Assembly: GCA_030220185.1 (NCBI GenBank)
Contig: JASPKZ010010210.1
Location: 1 to 64,000, forward strand
Reading direction: 5' to 3'
From: Diploptera punctata
Taxonomy: Eukaryota; Arthropoda; Insecta; Blattodea; Blaberidae
DNA length: 64,000 nucleotides
Shown here: in pieces, positions 9,799 through 20,100 of the stretch
Layout of the letters: the number at the start of each line of letters is the position of its first letter
Numbering within the stretch: the stretch's first letter is position 1
The notes under the pieces: model-generated
Told to the model about the DNA's origin: nothing
Seen by the model: the letters and a program-made list of their open reading frames with translations, nothing else
The model's database searches: none
Translations under genes and position numbers: made by a program

Positions 9799-10050
9799 GT
9801 TTCACTGAAGATCTGGTAGAGGGGGTTACAATGTATTGGGTTCGTTTTCATTTATCAGATTGTCGTTGTTGTGAGCTGCTTTCATGATTTCCATCTCTTC
9901 GAATACGTTTATCTACGCTGGATTATTTCTCTGTACATTACTGACAGTGAAGAGATGGAAATCATGAAAGCAGCTCACAACAACGACAATCTGATAAACG
10001 AAAACCAAACAAATACATGTAACCCCCTCTACCAGATCTTCAGTGAAACA

Positions 10051-10111
10051 CCAGTTTTGAATGCTGCCGATGATGGAACAAGTCCCGAAAGCGCTACAGT
10101 TAAATAACTAA
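10051..10111 (+). ncRNA. Hammerhead-ribozyme-like motif in PLE-2 right arm
   Basis: Plus-strand partner of the left-arm motif: CCGATGA (10067-10073), stem II GGAAC-AA-GTCCC with one mismatch, GAAA, then GCGCTA. Inner stem I GCTG/CAGT and outer stem AGTT/AACT (10053-10056, 10106-10109) can pair. It is less perfect than the left-arm copy. Confidence 0.45.
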
Positions 10112-10548
10112 TTAAGTTGAGGAGACGGACCTTACAGGTGAATATTCCACAATTTTATATTTTAATTATGAATAATACCTCAACGGAACACATCATGAAT
10201 CTTATAAAGTTGAATATACTTGTTATTATTTTCGTGAATGAAAATAATAATATTCAAAAACATACAAAATGTTCTAAAATATACCAAATCAATAATTACA
10301 ACTTAAAATAGTTCATTGCATATGGGAGATGCATTTGAGTCATGCTTCAGTCGATTCTCATGAAACAAAATGGCTAAAAGTTTCTTCTGTTGCTGTGTCA
10401 TCTCCCTGTTAAAAGTGACAGTAATTGTGGCGCGAATGCCGGAAGGACATTGCTTCTACAATGTACGTCGGTGTCCATAACAAATGAAAAGCGACCAGGT
10501 CACATGGTTTTGTTTTGACGAGAATCACTTTAAGCGCGGACAGGGTAT

Positions 10549-11654
10549 AATAAGAATGAGAAAATTTCCTCCCTCACGGAAATTATGTTCAAATTAAATA
10601 AAACAAAATAATTAACGCAATTTTACTATTATGTTGTAATTTTTCTTTTAAGAAAAATGGTAATTAAGTTATCGAAATTTCAGCGAGATCTATTTGAGAA
10701 ATAGAGGCACTTATCCTCTTCTGTTCAAGGATCTGATTGAATGAGGATAATTACTGTCAATTGCGAAGTAATTATCTCAAAACTGAGGAAAGCTTTCAAG
10801 GAACAAAACGGTGTTTAAATGTAAAGGATCTCAAGAACGAGATCCCTATTATTTCAGTACTATTATTACATGAAGGAGACAGTTTCAGAACACACTTGTA
10901 TAATTGTTCTGATTCGAAAATTGTATAAATTATTTTTTAAATTTAACTATCATATTTAAAATACTTGTAAAATAAATGAAAAATCATAAATAAAGAAGTT
11001 TGAGAACAAATGGAAGGAGTTAACGTTACTGGGTAATCGTATGCTGCAAAAATAAATAAATAAGTAAATGATAAATAAAAAACTTTCGAATGCCTAAAGA
11101 GCTAAGGGTTGGTGTTGTTGGTTAGTAGCACTTTCGTTTACAAGAAGTGCAGTTTTATGTAACTCAATATCGATTTCCAAACACTATAACCACTATCGCA
11201 ATTGAGAGCGTATCATTGAGAACTAAACACATCGTGCATTTCGAGGTCTGTATTTCGATGGGGATACATTAAACCAGTCACATGCATTCAACCCCAACTA
11301 CGCCAGCACTTTTGAGATAGCCACTGAGTTAGTTAGTTATAAGTCATAAAAATATGACGGTTCATAATTTTTACTAATATTTTTAAAAACATAATGCTCA
11401 AAGCACACAGAAAATCCAGAATGGATTTTTAAAATTGTAAAAGAAATGAAAACATGAATTAAAATAGAAGAACAAATGGAAGAACACACACTATAATAAT
11501 AAAATTCGGACATATCGAACGGTATGGACATGTAAAGAGGATCGAGAACATTTTACAAACACAACAGAACAGTACAGAACATTTTAAGGAGGAGAGATAT
11601 CCCTATAGATCTAAGAAAAGGTATGTAGTATAAACATGACAATTCTGTGTGTAT
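10549..11654. other. Mostly unassigned, trace of LINE tails
   Basis: AT-rich. A GAGTTAGTTAGTTAT near 11323-11338 looks like a LINE-A tail. The stretch 11500-11545 (ATCGAACGGTATGGACATGTAAAGAGG) weakly resembles a YGHVKR LINE block. The small open frame at 10737-10928 has no motif that I know. Confidence 0.35.
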
Positions 11655-12490
11655 AGCCAATAAAACTCATCATCGTTATCATCATCAACAATCACGGATT
11701 AAGCCCATGTGGCTTGTTCCGGTCTCATAGATTCTCCTTCAAAAGTTGGATCCATCTCTTCTTCGGTCTACCAACATTCCTGCGTCCTTTTGGTTTGTAT
11801 TTAAGTATAGTTTTGGGAATGCCATCATCTTCCATTCTTTGAACATGTTCTTTCCATTTTTTTTTCTAGATTCTGTTATTCTATCTAAGAGTTTAAAGAT
11901 ATTTAGCTCATTTCTAATATCTTCACTTCTTCTCTTACCTAGAAGTTTGTAACCAGCCACACTTCTCAGAAATCCCATTTCAGCTGCTTCTATGATCTTC
12001 TCTTTTAGTTAAAACCCAAAATTCACTACCATACAATAGTAAGGGGACTGCCACTACTTTATAAAATTTTAGTTTTGTTTCTTTTCTTGTGCTTTTAAAT
12101 ATCCTTTTGATTGTTCCACATATATAATTAAATTTATTAAGTTTGTTAAATAGATCTTCATTTTTAAAATAGGAGATTTCATAACCCAGGTATTTAAAAT
12201 GGTTCACTTGTTCAATAGGTTTCCCCTCCAGAATTATTTTAGCTCTTATGGTATCTGATCCCTTAAAAGCTAGGATTTTCGTTTTACTTATTGATAATTT
12301 GAAATTATATTTCTGTATAATGTTATTTAACTGAAAGAGCGATTTCTGTAGACCATCTTCTGAACTAGATATTAGAACTTGGTCGTCTGCAAAAAGTAAG
12401 GTATCTAACATCTTATTTCTTATTTATAAATGTGAGTCCAAATTTATCTGCCAATTATATATGATATCGTCAATATAAACATTAAAAAGG
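11655..12490 (-). mobile_element. LINE reverse-transcriptase fragment
   Basis: A minus-strand RT fragment with LLFADDQVLISSSEDGLQ (motif C), NFKLSISKTKILAF, FKYLGYEIS, ICGTIKRIFKSTRKETKLKFY and LLLYGSEFW in one 143-codon frame. After a frameshift come SVAGYKLLGKRRSEDIRNEL and a decayed terminal block. It begins at a CATCATC run, equal to a (GAT)n tail. The palm upstream of FADD is missing or decayed, so it is inactive. Confidence 0.9.
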
Positions 12491-13275
12491 GAGGATGAAA
12501 GATTATACAGTATTTAATTAAAACCCAATTATTAAGTACATGGTAACTATAAAATTACTGAATCATCTTTGAATGCAGAGTTGATTGCAACAATGTTTGG
12601 CTGTCCCCTTGTCTCCCAGTAGATAACACCTTTCTTTAGGCCTAAAAGTGTGAAAGCGTTATGTGGTCTGCAGAAAGCAGAACTGTGTTACTTCAAGTCC
12701 ACTTGCTCTCATTACTTAGTGAAATCGCTTGAAACTCCATCTTCTTCCCTTGCAATTTCACCACAACCATGCTGTAACCCTCGGAATATAGCTCTGGGAT
12801 CTTAAACTATAACTGGAGACAGATAGTGACCAAAATACCTATTCTGTACTGTCATACAAACAAGAATTGCCTATTTTTAGGCCTTAAAATGATTTTATCA
12901 ATTTAATTTAGTGAATATATACCTACTTGAAAGTATTCACCAATTCGGCAATCGAATAAAAATTGTTTTCCTGAGTTTCAATAGTATTTTATGATTAAAA
13001 AAGTTTAATCTAAAGATAAGGATGATAATAGGAAGGAAAATTTAAGAATATTAGAACAAATACATGTTACATGATCAATTGTTAGGTCAACGAGGGGCAA
13101 TGTATTAGAAATGGTTTTTCGAGAGTGTTAAAGCTAGTACTCAAATATATTTAATCTTCGGTTATTAAATACTGTATATCGGATGATATTCTATAAAATC
13201 ACCTGGGGCATTAAGTAAATATCAATAAAAATAAATACAATGATTACATCTAGCAATAAATGAATAAATTAGAAC
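12491..13275. other. Unassigned region
   Basis: About 780 bp without recognisable genes or repeats. Confidence 0.35.
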
Positions 13276-13391
13276 GACTATTTAACTCACGCCCCGATGG
13301 GAGTCAATGACCAATCACGTTTCAACGAATTTTGTTTTACAACCAATGACAGTCGTGTTTCACCTAGCTCTTAACGATTTATCTTTATCAG

Positions 13392-13737
13392 CGTCCCGCG
13401 CCGTAGCCGAGCGGTTAAGGTAGGAAGCCTTGGCGCAGAGCTACGGGACTTGCGCTGGTTCGAGTCTCCATGGGGGAAGAAATTTTCTCATGGTATTTCG
13501 GCCAGTATGGGACCGGTGCCCACCCAGCATCGTGAGGCAATTGGGCAGCTACAATAAGTAGCGGCTCCAGGTTGAGGAACCAGCTATAACGGCTGGGGAA
13601 CTCGACATGCTAACCACATGTCACCCCTACACTGGCTGTTGATCATCTACCTCTGTGATTGACACATGTGGATGTGAAGGGCCAGCAGCCGGCTGGTAAA
13701 AGGGCAACCGCTGAAGAGTGGAAAGACCCTCAATCGG
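13392..13737 (+). mobile_element. SINE S3, young full-length copy
   Basis: A 346-bp tRNA-derived SINE bordered by an exact 11-bp duplication, ATCTTTATCAG (13381-13391 and 13738-13748). The A box lies in GTAGCCGAGCGGTTAAGG (Ser/Leu-like head), and the B box is GGTTCGAGTCT. It ends AAAGACCCTCAATCGG. It is nearly identical to 55489-55833, implying recent activity. An internal Pol III promoter is expected from the A and B boxes. Confidence 0.9.
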
Positions 13738-13852
13738 ATCTTTATCAGCTCCTGGTTTTGTGATAAAAAAGAAGCTCCTCCTTTTTAATATTGATAACAG
13801 CTCAGAGCATTATTGTGCAGTGAATGACACTCCAACAAATACATCGAATATA

Positions 13853-14296
13853 ATCAATTGAGTTGGCGTTTACTTGATGAAAATCCATATTTATTAATTA
13901 AATAAAAATAAAACGTAGTTTTATTTGATTTTCATATTTATTATATAATTCAGAGACAGCTGTTTCGGTACACTGTACCTTCTTCAAACATGTTAACAAA
14001 TTATGAATTGTGTTCTAACTGATCTAAGCAACTTATTTAACAAAGGGGATTCATTCAAATCAAGTTGAGAATTTAACAGTTTTTTACTACTTTTAAATTT
14101 ATTAATTTCTACAGCCTCCAAAAGATCTAACTTCTTACCCTTAACATAAACATGTAAAATTTCAAAACTTGGATCGAAACAATGATTAAATTGGAATAGG
14201 TGGTTAGCATATTTTGTATATTCTAAATTTCTGTTATATGCTCTCATGTGTTACTATGAAAATCAAATAAAACTATGTTTTATTTTTATTTAATCA
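13853..14296 (-). mobile_element. PLE-1 Penelope-like element, truncated
   Basis: A minus-strand PLE-1 bordered by a 14-bp duplication with one mismatch (13839-13852 and 14297-14310, ATACAT-GAATATA). The frame at 13993-14247 encodes MRAYNRNLEYTKYANHLFQF and NHCFDPSFEILH, the region after the GIY-YIG motif. That motif itself has been lost. The hammerhead-like block (GAAACAGCTGTC) lies at about 13950-13990 on the minus strand, with TTGAAGA in place of CTGAAGA. Confidence 0.8.
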
Positions 14297-14886
14297 ATAC
14301 ATTGAATATAGTAAATAATGAACAGTACTAAACTTTTGATGATTGTCTATTCAATAATTGTGTTTTTAATTAATGATTGTACTGAGTTGTTTACTAAAAA
14401 ATAAATTAATAAGCTACAACGCTGGTTATAATATACAGTTTTATATAGGCTATTAAATTTTGTCTCTACTAGGGTGCATTCTTACAATATTGCGATCCTA
14501 TTTGCAATAAATAATATGATGAAGTTACAGTGAATAAACAATGAAACATAACCACACATTTCTGATTTGTTTTCGAACATCGCCCGTTACATCAAATGAA
14601 TACATACGGTGCATATTTTAAAATACTGGTAACTATATTTAAATAATGACTTTTGAATAAACAGCTTAATTTTATTCGTTAATAGCCCTAACAAATGCCA
14701 CTCTTGATTTTCAAATCCTCTAAATAAGTTCACTCGTGACTCGTGAATTTATCGATGATTTGGAAATCACTCGTGACATTACTTATAACTATGAAATTAA
14801 AATTCCTACTGAGAGAGTCTGTACTATTCTATGATATATTTGAACACGTGTCTAAAAAGCAGTATGTTCAATGATAGGAAGATAAA

Positions 14887-15144
14887 ATGAAATATAAGGT
14901 CAGTTCAGAGCAAACTGTGATGAAAGAACAGTTACCGACCAGGGAGTTCATTTTGTTAATAAAATATCCAAGATGGAGTGTGCTGTTTTTACAGCACTCT
15001 TGCGCATATCTCTCTACTTTGGAGAACAAAATGCTGGTTGACATCAAGGGTTGGAATTCTCCTGTACCACCCTCTTCCGCCCTGTCATTATCCACCCCTT
15101 CTCGTGCTAAACTCACGTCAGAGAATTCCAGCTTGGATATTTGA
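14887..15144 (+). other. Unrecognised 85-codon open frame
   Basis: A plus-strand frame (MKYKVSSEQTVMKEQLPTRE onward). An overlapping frame is open on the other strand (14868-15116). The GC is somewhat higher than in its surroundings. There is no domain, splice site or repeat match that I recognise. It could be an old exon or chance. Confidence 0.2.
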
Positions 15145-15249
15145 CCAGCCCCAGACTAACATAGACAATATAGGAGCTTTACTGTGTACGGAGAGAATCT
15201 GGATACATACAGAAACAATTTCATTTTACCGGTGTCTTCAAGAGATTTC

Positions 15250-15539
15250 TCATAAGTAATGCCACGAGTGATTTCCAAATTATCGATAAATTCACGACTC
15301 ACGAAGTGAGAAGTGAATTTATCTAGACTATTTAACTCATGCCCCAAATGGGAGTCAATGACCAATCATGTTTCAATGATTTCTGTTTTACAACCAATCA
15401 GAGTCGTGTTTCACGAAATATTTATCAGTGTTATATTTACCATATTAAAGAAAGCTCCTCCTTTTTAATATTCTGAACAGGTCTGACCATTATTTTGCAG
15501 TGACTGAGCCTATGAGAAATACGGCTACCAGATTGTATG

Positions 15540-15579
<40 letters not shown>

Positions 15580-16660
15580 CATAAATGTCAACACATAGCG
15601 TTTGCAGGAGTTAATATAAAAACATTTGTAGCAATTTATTATACCACCAAAAAAACCACTGTTTGCACTACTTTCTTAAATGTATTTTTTTCCCAGGTAA
15701 TAATCCAGAAAAATATAATTGTCATATTTACATCATACGACATCAGAAATGAAGTAATATACAGTTTGATGTGTTTCATTTTTTCTCCACTAGAGACCAT
15801 TCTTACAATATTGCGTTCCCTTTGTCAATAAATAGTATGATCTGGTTGCAGTGATAAACAAAAGAAGCAGATGAAGCGTTCCTATCGTTTCTCATTTGTT
15901 TTCAAACATCGCCGTTTACATTAAATAAATAAATATTTTAAAATGACTATAGTTAAATAATGATTTGTGAGTAAACAGCTTAATTTTATTCGTTAAATAG
16001 TCCTAACAAATGCCACTCTTGATTTCCAAATTCTCTAGATAAATTCACTCCTCACTTCGTGAGTCATGAATTTTTTGGAAATCACTCGTGGCATTACATA
16101 TGAGAATTTGGAAATCAAGAGTGGCATTTGTTAGGACTATTTAACGAAAAAAATTAAGCTCGTTACTAAAAAATAATTATTTGAATATAGTTACCGGTGT
16201 TTTAAAATATTTATATACCGGTAGTTAATGTAAACGGCGAAGTTTGAAAACAAATTAGAAATGTGATGTTATGTATATTCACTGCAACTCGATCATATTA
16301 TTTATTGCCAAATAGGATCGCAATACTGTAAGAATGCACTCTAGTGGAGAAATAATGAACACATCAAACTATTATAATCAACATTATAGGTTAATCATTT
16401 ATATTTTGAATAAACAACTCAGTAAAATCATTGAATCTATTCATTATTTGCTATATTCAATGTATTTGTTGGATAAAAATAATGGCATAACCTGTTCAGA
16501 ATATTAAAAAAAGGAGGAGCTTTCTTTATCACAAAAGAAGGAGCCGATAAAGAGAAATCGATAAAGACCGAGGTGAAACACGACTGTCATTGGTGTAAAA
16601 CAGAATTCATTGAAACGTGATTGGTCATTGACTACCATTTGCGACTTGAGTTACATAATT
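15250..16660. mobile_element. Composite of two or three M1 copies
   Basis: 15250-15325 is the start hairpin of a plus-strand M1. At ATCTAGACTATTTAACTC it switches to a full minus-strand copy (15326-16103), which includes a (TA)n stretch near 15543-15578. At 16104 a plus-strand copy of the second subfamily begins part-way through its hairpin and runs to about 16660. The first junction lies in GACTATTTAAC, a string present both inside M1 and at its end. Confidence 0.8.
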
Positions 16661-16984
16661 ACACTAAATTCCTACATTATTTTTCATGAACTGAACACTA
16701 GACAAATGAAATTAAACAGAAATTCTACGAATTTTAACATGAGAAATGTTCCCCTAAATACATAATTTTAATTTTAGTCAATTCCTACCGCATTCAAAGG
16801 ATACCACATAAACAAAATTAACATGAGTAATTTAATATTTATAAAAATGAATGTTTGTTTGTTTGCTCGTACTTTATGCGCGGCCATACGTTCATCCGAT
16901 TGTGATGGGGCTTTTTGCACAATGTTCAGGAGATTCCCGGGATGAACATAGGCTTTAAGAGAGTAGATTTAATTTGTTATTAGT
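16661..16984. other. Unassigned spacer
   Basis: AT-rich. Around 16855-16960 is a TGTTTGTTTGCTCGTACTTTA stretch with a moderately GC-rich follow-up (GCGCGGCCATACGTTCATCC). The family is unknown. Confidence 0.3.
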
Positions 16985-17660
16985 TCTGTAGTAAAGGAGT
17001 TTAAATATCTAGGCATTACTTTACAACCCAGTGGAAGAAGCTTCACAAAACACTTAGCAGAAAGATCAACGCAAGCAATAATGGCAATAAATGATATACG
17101 TAATATACAAGCTCTAAGCCTGGAATCAGCGATGAAACTATTCAATGCAAAGATCCTCCCAATAATAACTTACGGGATGGAAATCATATGGCCACATCTT
17201 ACAGAAGCTAATCTGAACACACTGGAAAAGTGAAAGCTACATACATAAAAAGGGCAATAGGAGTATCAAAAACGACAAGAGGCCGTCTAGCGTACCTACT
17301 GGCAAGGGAGACTTTCCTTATCGAGGACTTGAAAACAGCATACCTACTACCAACCACAGAACCCTATAAGCATGCGCTACAAAGACTACGCAGAAAAAGA
17401 GAGGAAGTATGGCCGGAATTCTTCAGCACCAGAGCGATGATAGATAGGAACGGGACAGAAGCAAATTTCCAGATACGACACGTCATCACAAGATTAAGCG
17501 TGCATGGATTCCACCACCTAATGTGTAGAGATAAAACATTCCATGACCCGAAGATGTCATGCATATGCGAAGTGTGTTGAACAGAAATGCGAAAGATATC
17601 AGATCGAAACATGTACACAAAGAACAAAAACAACTTGTGATTACGCAAGACCAAGTTAGT
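16985..17660 (+). mobile_element. LINE RT C-terminal fragment with Cys-rich tail
   Basis: Encodes VVKEFKYLGITLQPSGRSF, then a LPIITYGMEIIW block, a TGA, then KRAIGVSKTTRGRLAYLLAR and a HGFHHLMC ... SCICEVC tail. It is about half identical in protein to the frame at 18404-19057. The Cys/His-rich end suggests a zinc-binding knuckle after the RT. A TGA at 17231-17233 and a frame change near 17577 break it. Confidence 0.75.
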
Positions 17661-17841
17661 GTTAGTGATTTTTAGCTGTGTTATCAACTTTGCACATTTG
17701 TGCGCAATCCATTTATTTATAAGTTATTAGTTCTGTGTGCTATCTTTATGTTTTTATCAGCTTTCTTTAGTGTATTGGATACTTTTGATGTTTCTTTCCT
17801 GAATATGTGTTGTCCACGTTTTTTTTGTAACTAATAACGTT

Positions 17842-17938
17842 GAGGGGACGCACCTTTTAAGAAAATATTTCATAATTTATATTTTAAATTCGAATAATAC
17901 GTCAACGTAACATCATGGATCTTATTAATGTTGAAAAA
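17842..17938 (+). repeat. PLE-2 terminal fragment
   Basis: Aligns with 10117-10215, the outer right arm of the PLE-2 fold-back: GTTGAGGGGACGCACC, TTCATAATTTATATTTTAAAT, ACGTCAACGTAACATCATGG. No hammerhead core remains. Confidence 0.6.
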
Positions 17939-17991
17939 TTAGGGTGTATTTAATACATATGTATTAAAAAAAATAGAAACTGTGTTATAAG

Positions 17992-19401
17992 TAGAGACCG
18001 GATGTTAGGGAAAATGCCTATAGTTATTTATTATAGATATTGTAAAGGTGACTTCATATAAGTTCATACCAACGACCCTAGAGTTGTTTTCCATGAAGTT
18101 CGTTTTGCCTATAAATGCCTATTTCAGCTTATAATGCCTATAAATGCCTATTTGCAATTTTTCTCGAAATTAACTCAGTATTTCTATTAAATTAATTGAA
18201 ATCGACAAACTTCATGGCACAAATCATTTCATAGAGGTTTTCAAGTGTTTTTTTTATAAATTCCCTTAGAATATTTTAGGATAAGGGTAGCAATAACCCA
18301 ATAACCTAGCAGGTAGATGGTTTCCTGCTCAATGCACTCCCGTTAGGTAAATACTGTATTTTTCCACCTCATGCATTCCCGTTAAGAGAAATAGCCCTAA
18401 GCTATGTCCCATTTAGGCATAACACTGCAGCCAACAACAAAGTCTTTCAGCGCACATGTGCAGGAGAGAGCAGCAGCAGCTATAAGAGCTATGTGCAGTA
18501 TCAAAGACATCACATCGTTAAAATTAGTCACAGCCATGAAATTATTCGCATCAGTGATCACCCCGATCGTCACCTACGGGATAGAACTGATATGGGAGAA
18601 ACTATCGACCAGCGATTTGGAGAGGTTAGAAAAAGTAAAACCAAGATTCATCAAAAAGGCATTAGGTGCAAGCAAATACACACCAAATAGAATGGCCTAT
18701 ATGCTAGCCAGAGAAACCTTCTTCCTAGAGGACCTGAGGCAAAGGATACTACTGCCAGCAACGGAGCCATATAAGAAAGTCATCGAAAAAAAGAAACAGA
18801 GAGAAAAAGAGATCGACGAAGACTTCTACGCCTCAGATGCCATGGTAAACAGAGAGTGGACTGGAAGTAACCAACCACAAAGGCACAGAATCATAGGTTT
18901 AGCAACACACGGATATCACCACAAAATGTGCAAAACTACAAAATTCCACCAACCGAGTGGTTCGTGTCAATGCGACCAAAAGTGTGAGCGATACCATTAC
19001 AAACAATGCAGAATATGGACAGGATCACTGAACGAACTCATAAAAGACAAATCATAAAGTTATAACTTAATGTTCTTTCGAGTGCCTCTTACCAATTTAT
19101 TATTGTATTATGCTGCAGCTCTAAGACTTGGAGAAAAGTTATTTGCTTCTTTTTTCAATACAAACATTGCTGAGTAACAAAGAGGGTTCTGCCCTTTGTA
19201 AAAAGGCAAAACAAATTCCAAAACATCTCTGATATCTTGGCATGCTATTGATATATGTTTACACTCTTAACATAAGACTGTAAAAGTTATGATGTAATTT
19301 TTAAGAGCCTATTTTGAATTTTTTAGTGCCTATATGAATGATTTTAGTGCCTTTTTGCCTGTCTATTTTGAATTTTTTAAGTGCCTAACATCCGGACTCT
19401 A
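17992..19401. mobile_element. hAT-like DNA element carrying an RT-derived frame
   Basis: A 1410-bp element with inverted ends TAGAGACCGGATGTTAGG and TAGAGTCCGGATGTTAGG. It has perfect 8-bp target duplications, GTTATAAG (17984-17991 and 19402-19409). An 8-bp duplication and a TAGAG start fit the hAT superfamily. The subterminal regions hold repeated GCCTATAAATGCCTA and TTTTAGTGCC motifs, likely transposase-binding repeats. No transposase was found. The centre holds the RT-like frame at 18404-19057. Confidence 0.8.
18404..19057 (+). CDS. RT C-terminal / Cys-rich open frame inside a hAT-like element
   Basis: An uninterrupted 217-codon frame. Residues ~3-12 give HLGITLQPTT, the region after RT motif C (usually FKYLG). 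Residues ~40-70 give LFASVITPIVTYGIELIW. The end is Cys/His-rich (HGYHHKMCKTTKFHQPSGSC, QCDQKCERYHYKQC), a likely zinc-binding motif. The RT catalytic core is absent. It starts at an ATG in a sequence context that does not look like a LINE start, so I treat it as a captured or inserted LINE 3' piece. That it is still open may be chance, youth or use. The related fragment at 16985-17660 is broken. Confidence 0.6.
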   Translation: MSHLGITLQPTTKSFSAHVQERAAAAIRAMCSIKDITSLKLVTAMKLFASVITPIVTYGIELIWEKLSTSDLERLEKVKPRFIKKALGASKYTPNRMAYMLARETFFLEDLRQRILLPATEPYKKVIEKKKQREKEIDEDFYASDAMVNREWTGSNQPQRHRIIGLATHGYHHKMCKTTKFHQPSGSCQCDQKCERYHYKQCRIWTGSLNELIKDKS

Positions 19402-19743
19402 GTTATAAGAAAGAACTTCATTGGAGACCCTGTAGACATGAGGATTTGTCTTCTCCGCATTGCTACTAATTTGATATCCCGATGAGAATATAAGACATCG
19501 AAGATTAATTAGATTAAGAATTCTCGAGGAATTTGCAATCAGCTTTTCAGAGAGAAATGCGATTTGGCGGAAATTAGCTCTTTGAATAATTTCGTTTCAT
19601 TTCCGTAACTCTTAACTTGCGACCGTAGAAAAGCTTTCACTTCAACTTAAAAAAAAGAACAAACCGTCATTTTAGAAAGAAAGTTTCATAGATGATAAGG
19701 TCACAATTCTATCTTTACTTACTTTTGTATTACATCTAACAAA

Positions 19744-19905
19744 ATGGATGAAGTGGAGTGGAAATCAACCAGATTCTTGCAGTGTATTGATAAATCTCAA
19801 CTCAAGAAAGAACTGAAATTGCTATCTCTTCCGGATCATCATCGTTCCAAAGTATCTGGAATGTTAAAAAATTATTCCTCCGATTTTACGAAGCCTTTAA
19901 AATGA
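19744..19905 (+). other. Unrecognised 53-codon open frame
   Basis: ATG at 19744 to TGA at 19903-19905, beginning MDEVEWKSTRFLQCIDKSQL. Its composition looks more protein-like than its surroundings. I recognise no family, and no partner exon is visible. Confidence 0.2.
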
Positions 19906-20100
19906 TTAAACGATTTTTTTTCCGGAAGGCGAGCATTCCTTTATCCATTTTATTAATAATGTAGAGATGTAGACGGATGTTTTTAATTTTTTAACAAGAT
20001 TCCTTATCTGTCTTCTAGAGTCATCCAACTTTTGCAATAACTTTTTTTCATCAACTTCTTGTATCTTGTACGCCTATGTTTTCCCTTAACCCTTAAATTG

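Larger units (their letters stand above)
9681..10210. mobile_element. PLE-2 fold-back insertion
   Basis: A 530-bp insertion bordered by an exact 11-bp duplication, TGAATATACTT (9670-9680 and 10211-10221). It is a large inverted repeat: arms at about 9700-9910 and 9945-10160 around a short loop, with the right side extending ~50 bp further. Each arm carries a hammerhead-like core. I group it with Penelope-like terminal repeats because of the hammerheads, the inverted-dimer form and the duplication length. No PLE coding remains. Confidence 0.65.
9545..10548. mobile_element. M2 element copy split by a PLE-2 insertion
   Basis: The outer ends are inverted: left CTGTCCGCTCTTAAAGTGA with ACCGACGTAAG, and right the reverse complement ending CAGGGTATA. 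They match the uninterrupted copy at 34561-35041. Removing 9681-10210 and one TGAATATACTT restores the M2 order seen there. The two halves are 9545-9680 and 10211-10548. Confidence 0.8.
13276..14787 (-). mobile_element. M1 element copy with two nested insertions
   Basis: An M1 copy in reverse orientation (CTATTTAACTCACGCCCC at left, hairpin and ACTTATA at right). A SINE S3 (13392-13737) and a PLE-1 copy (13853-14296) are inserted in it, each with its own target duplication. The body differs from the main subfamily and matches the plus-strand copy at 16104-16660. Confidence 0.85.

Noticed and set aside
13392..13470. Possible true tRNA-Ser/Leu gene
   Set aside because: A and B boxes are present, but the sequence continues as a 345-bp repeat with target duplications, so it is the head of SINE S3.
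14978..15365. Further open frames overlapping 14887-15144 and the M1 start
   Set aside because: They run across the M1 border and have no motif; chance frames.
15577..15831. 84-85-codon frames (also 30658-30915) beginning MHKCQHIAFAGVN / MHRCQHIAVAGVN
   Set aside because: They are the same open stretch of the M1 body in two copies. Other M1 copies break it by stops or indels, so it reflects repeat similarity and not conserved coding.
17364..17687. 107-codon minus frame opposite the RT fragment
   Set aside because: It is a shadow of the plus-strand LINE frame and has no motif of its own.
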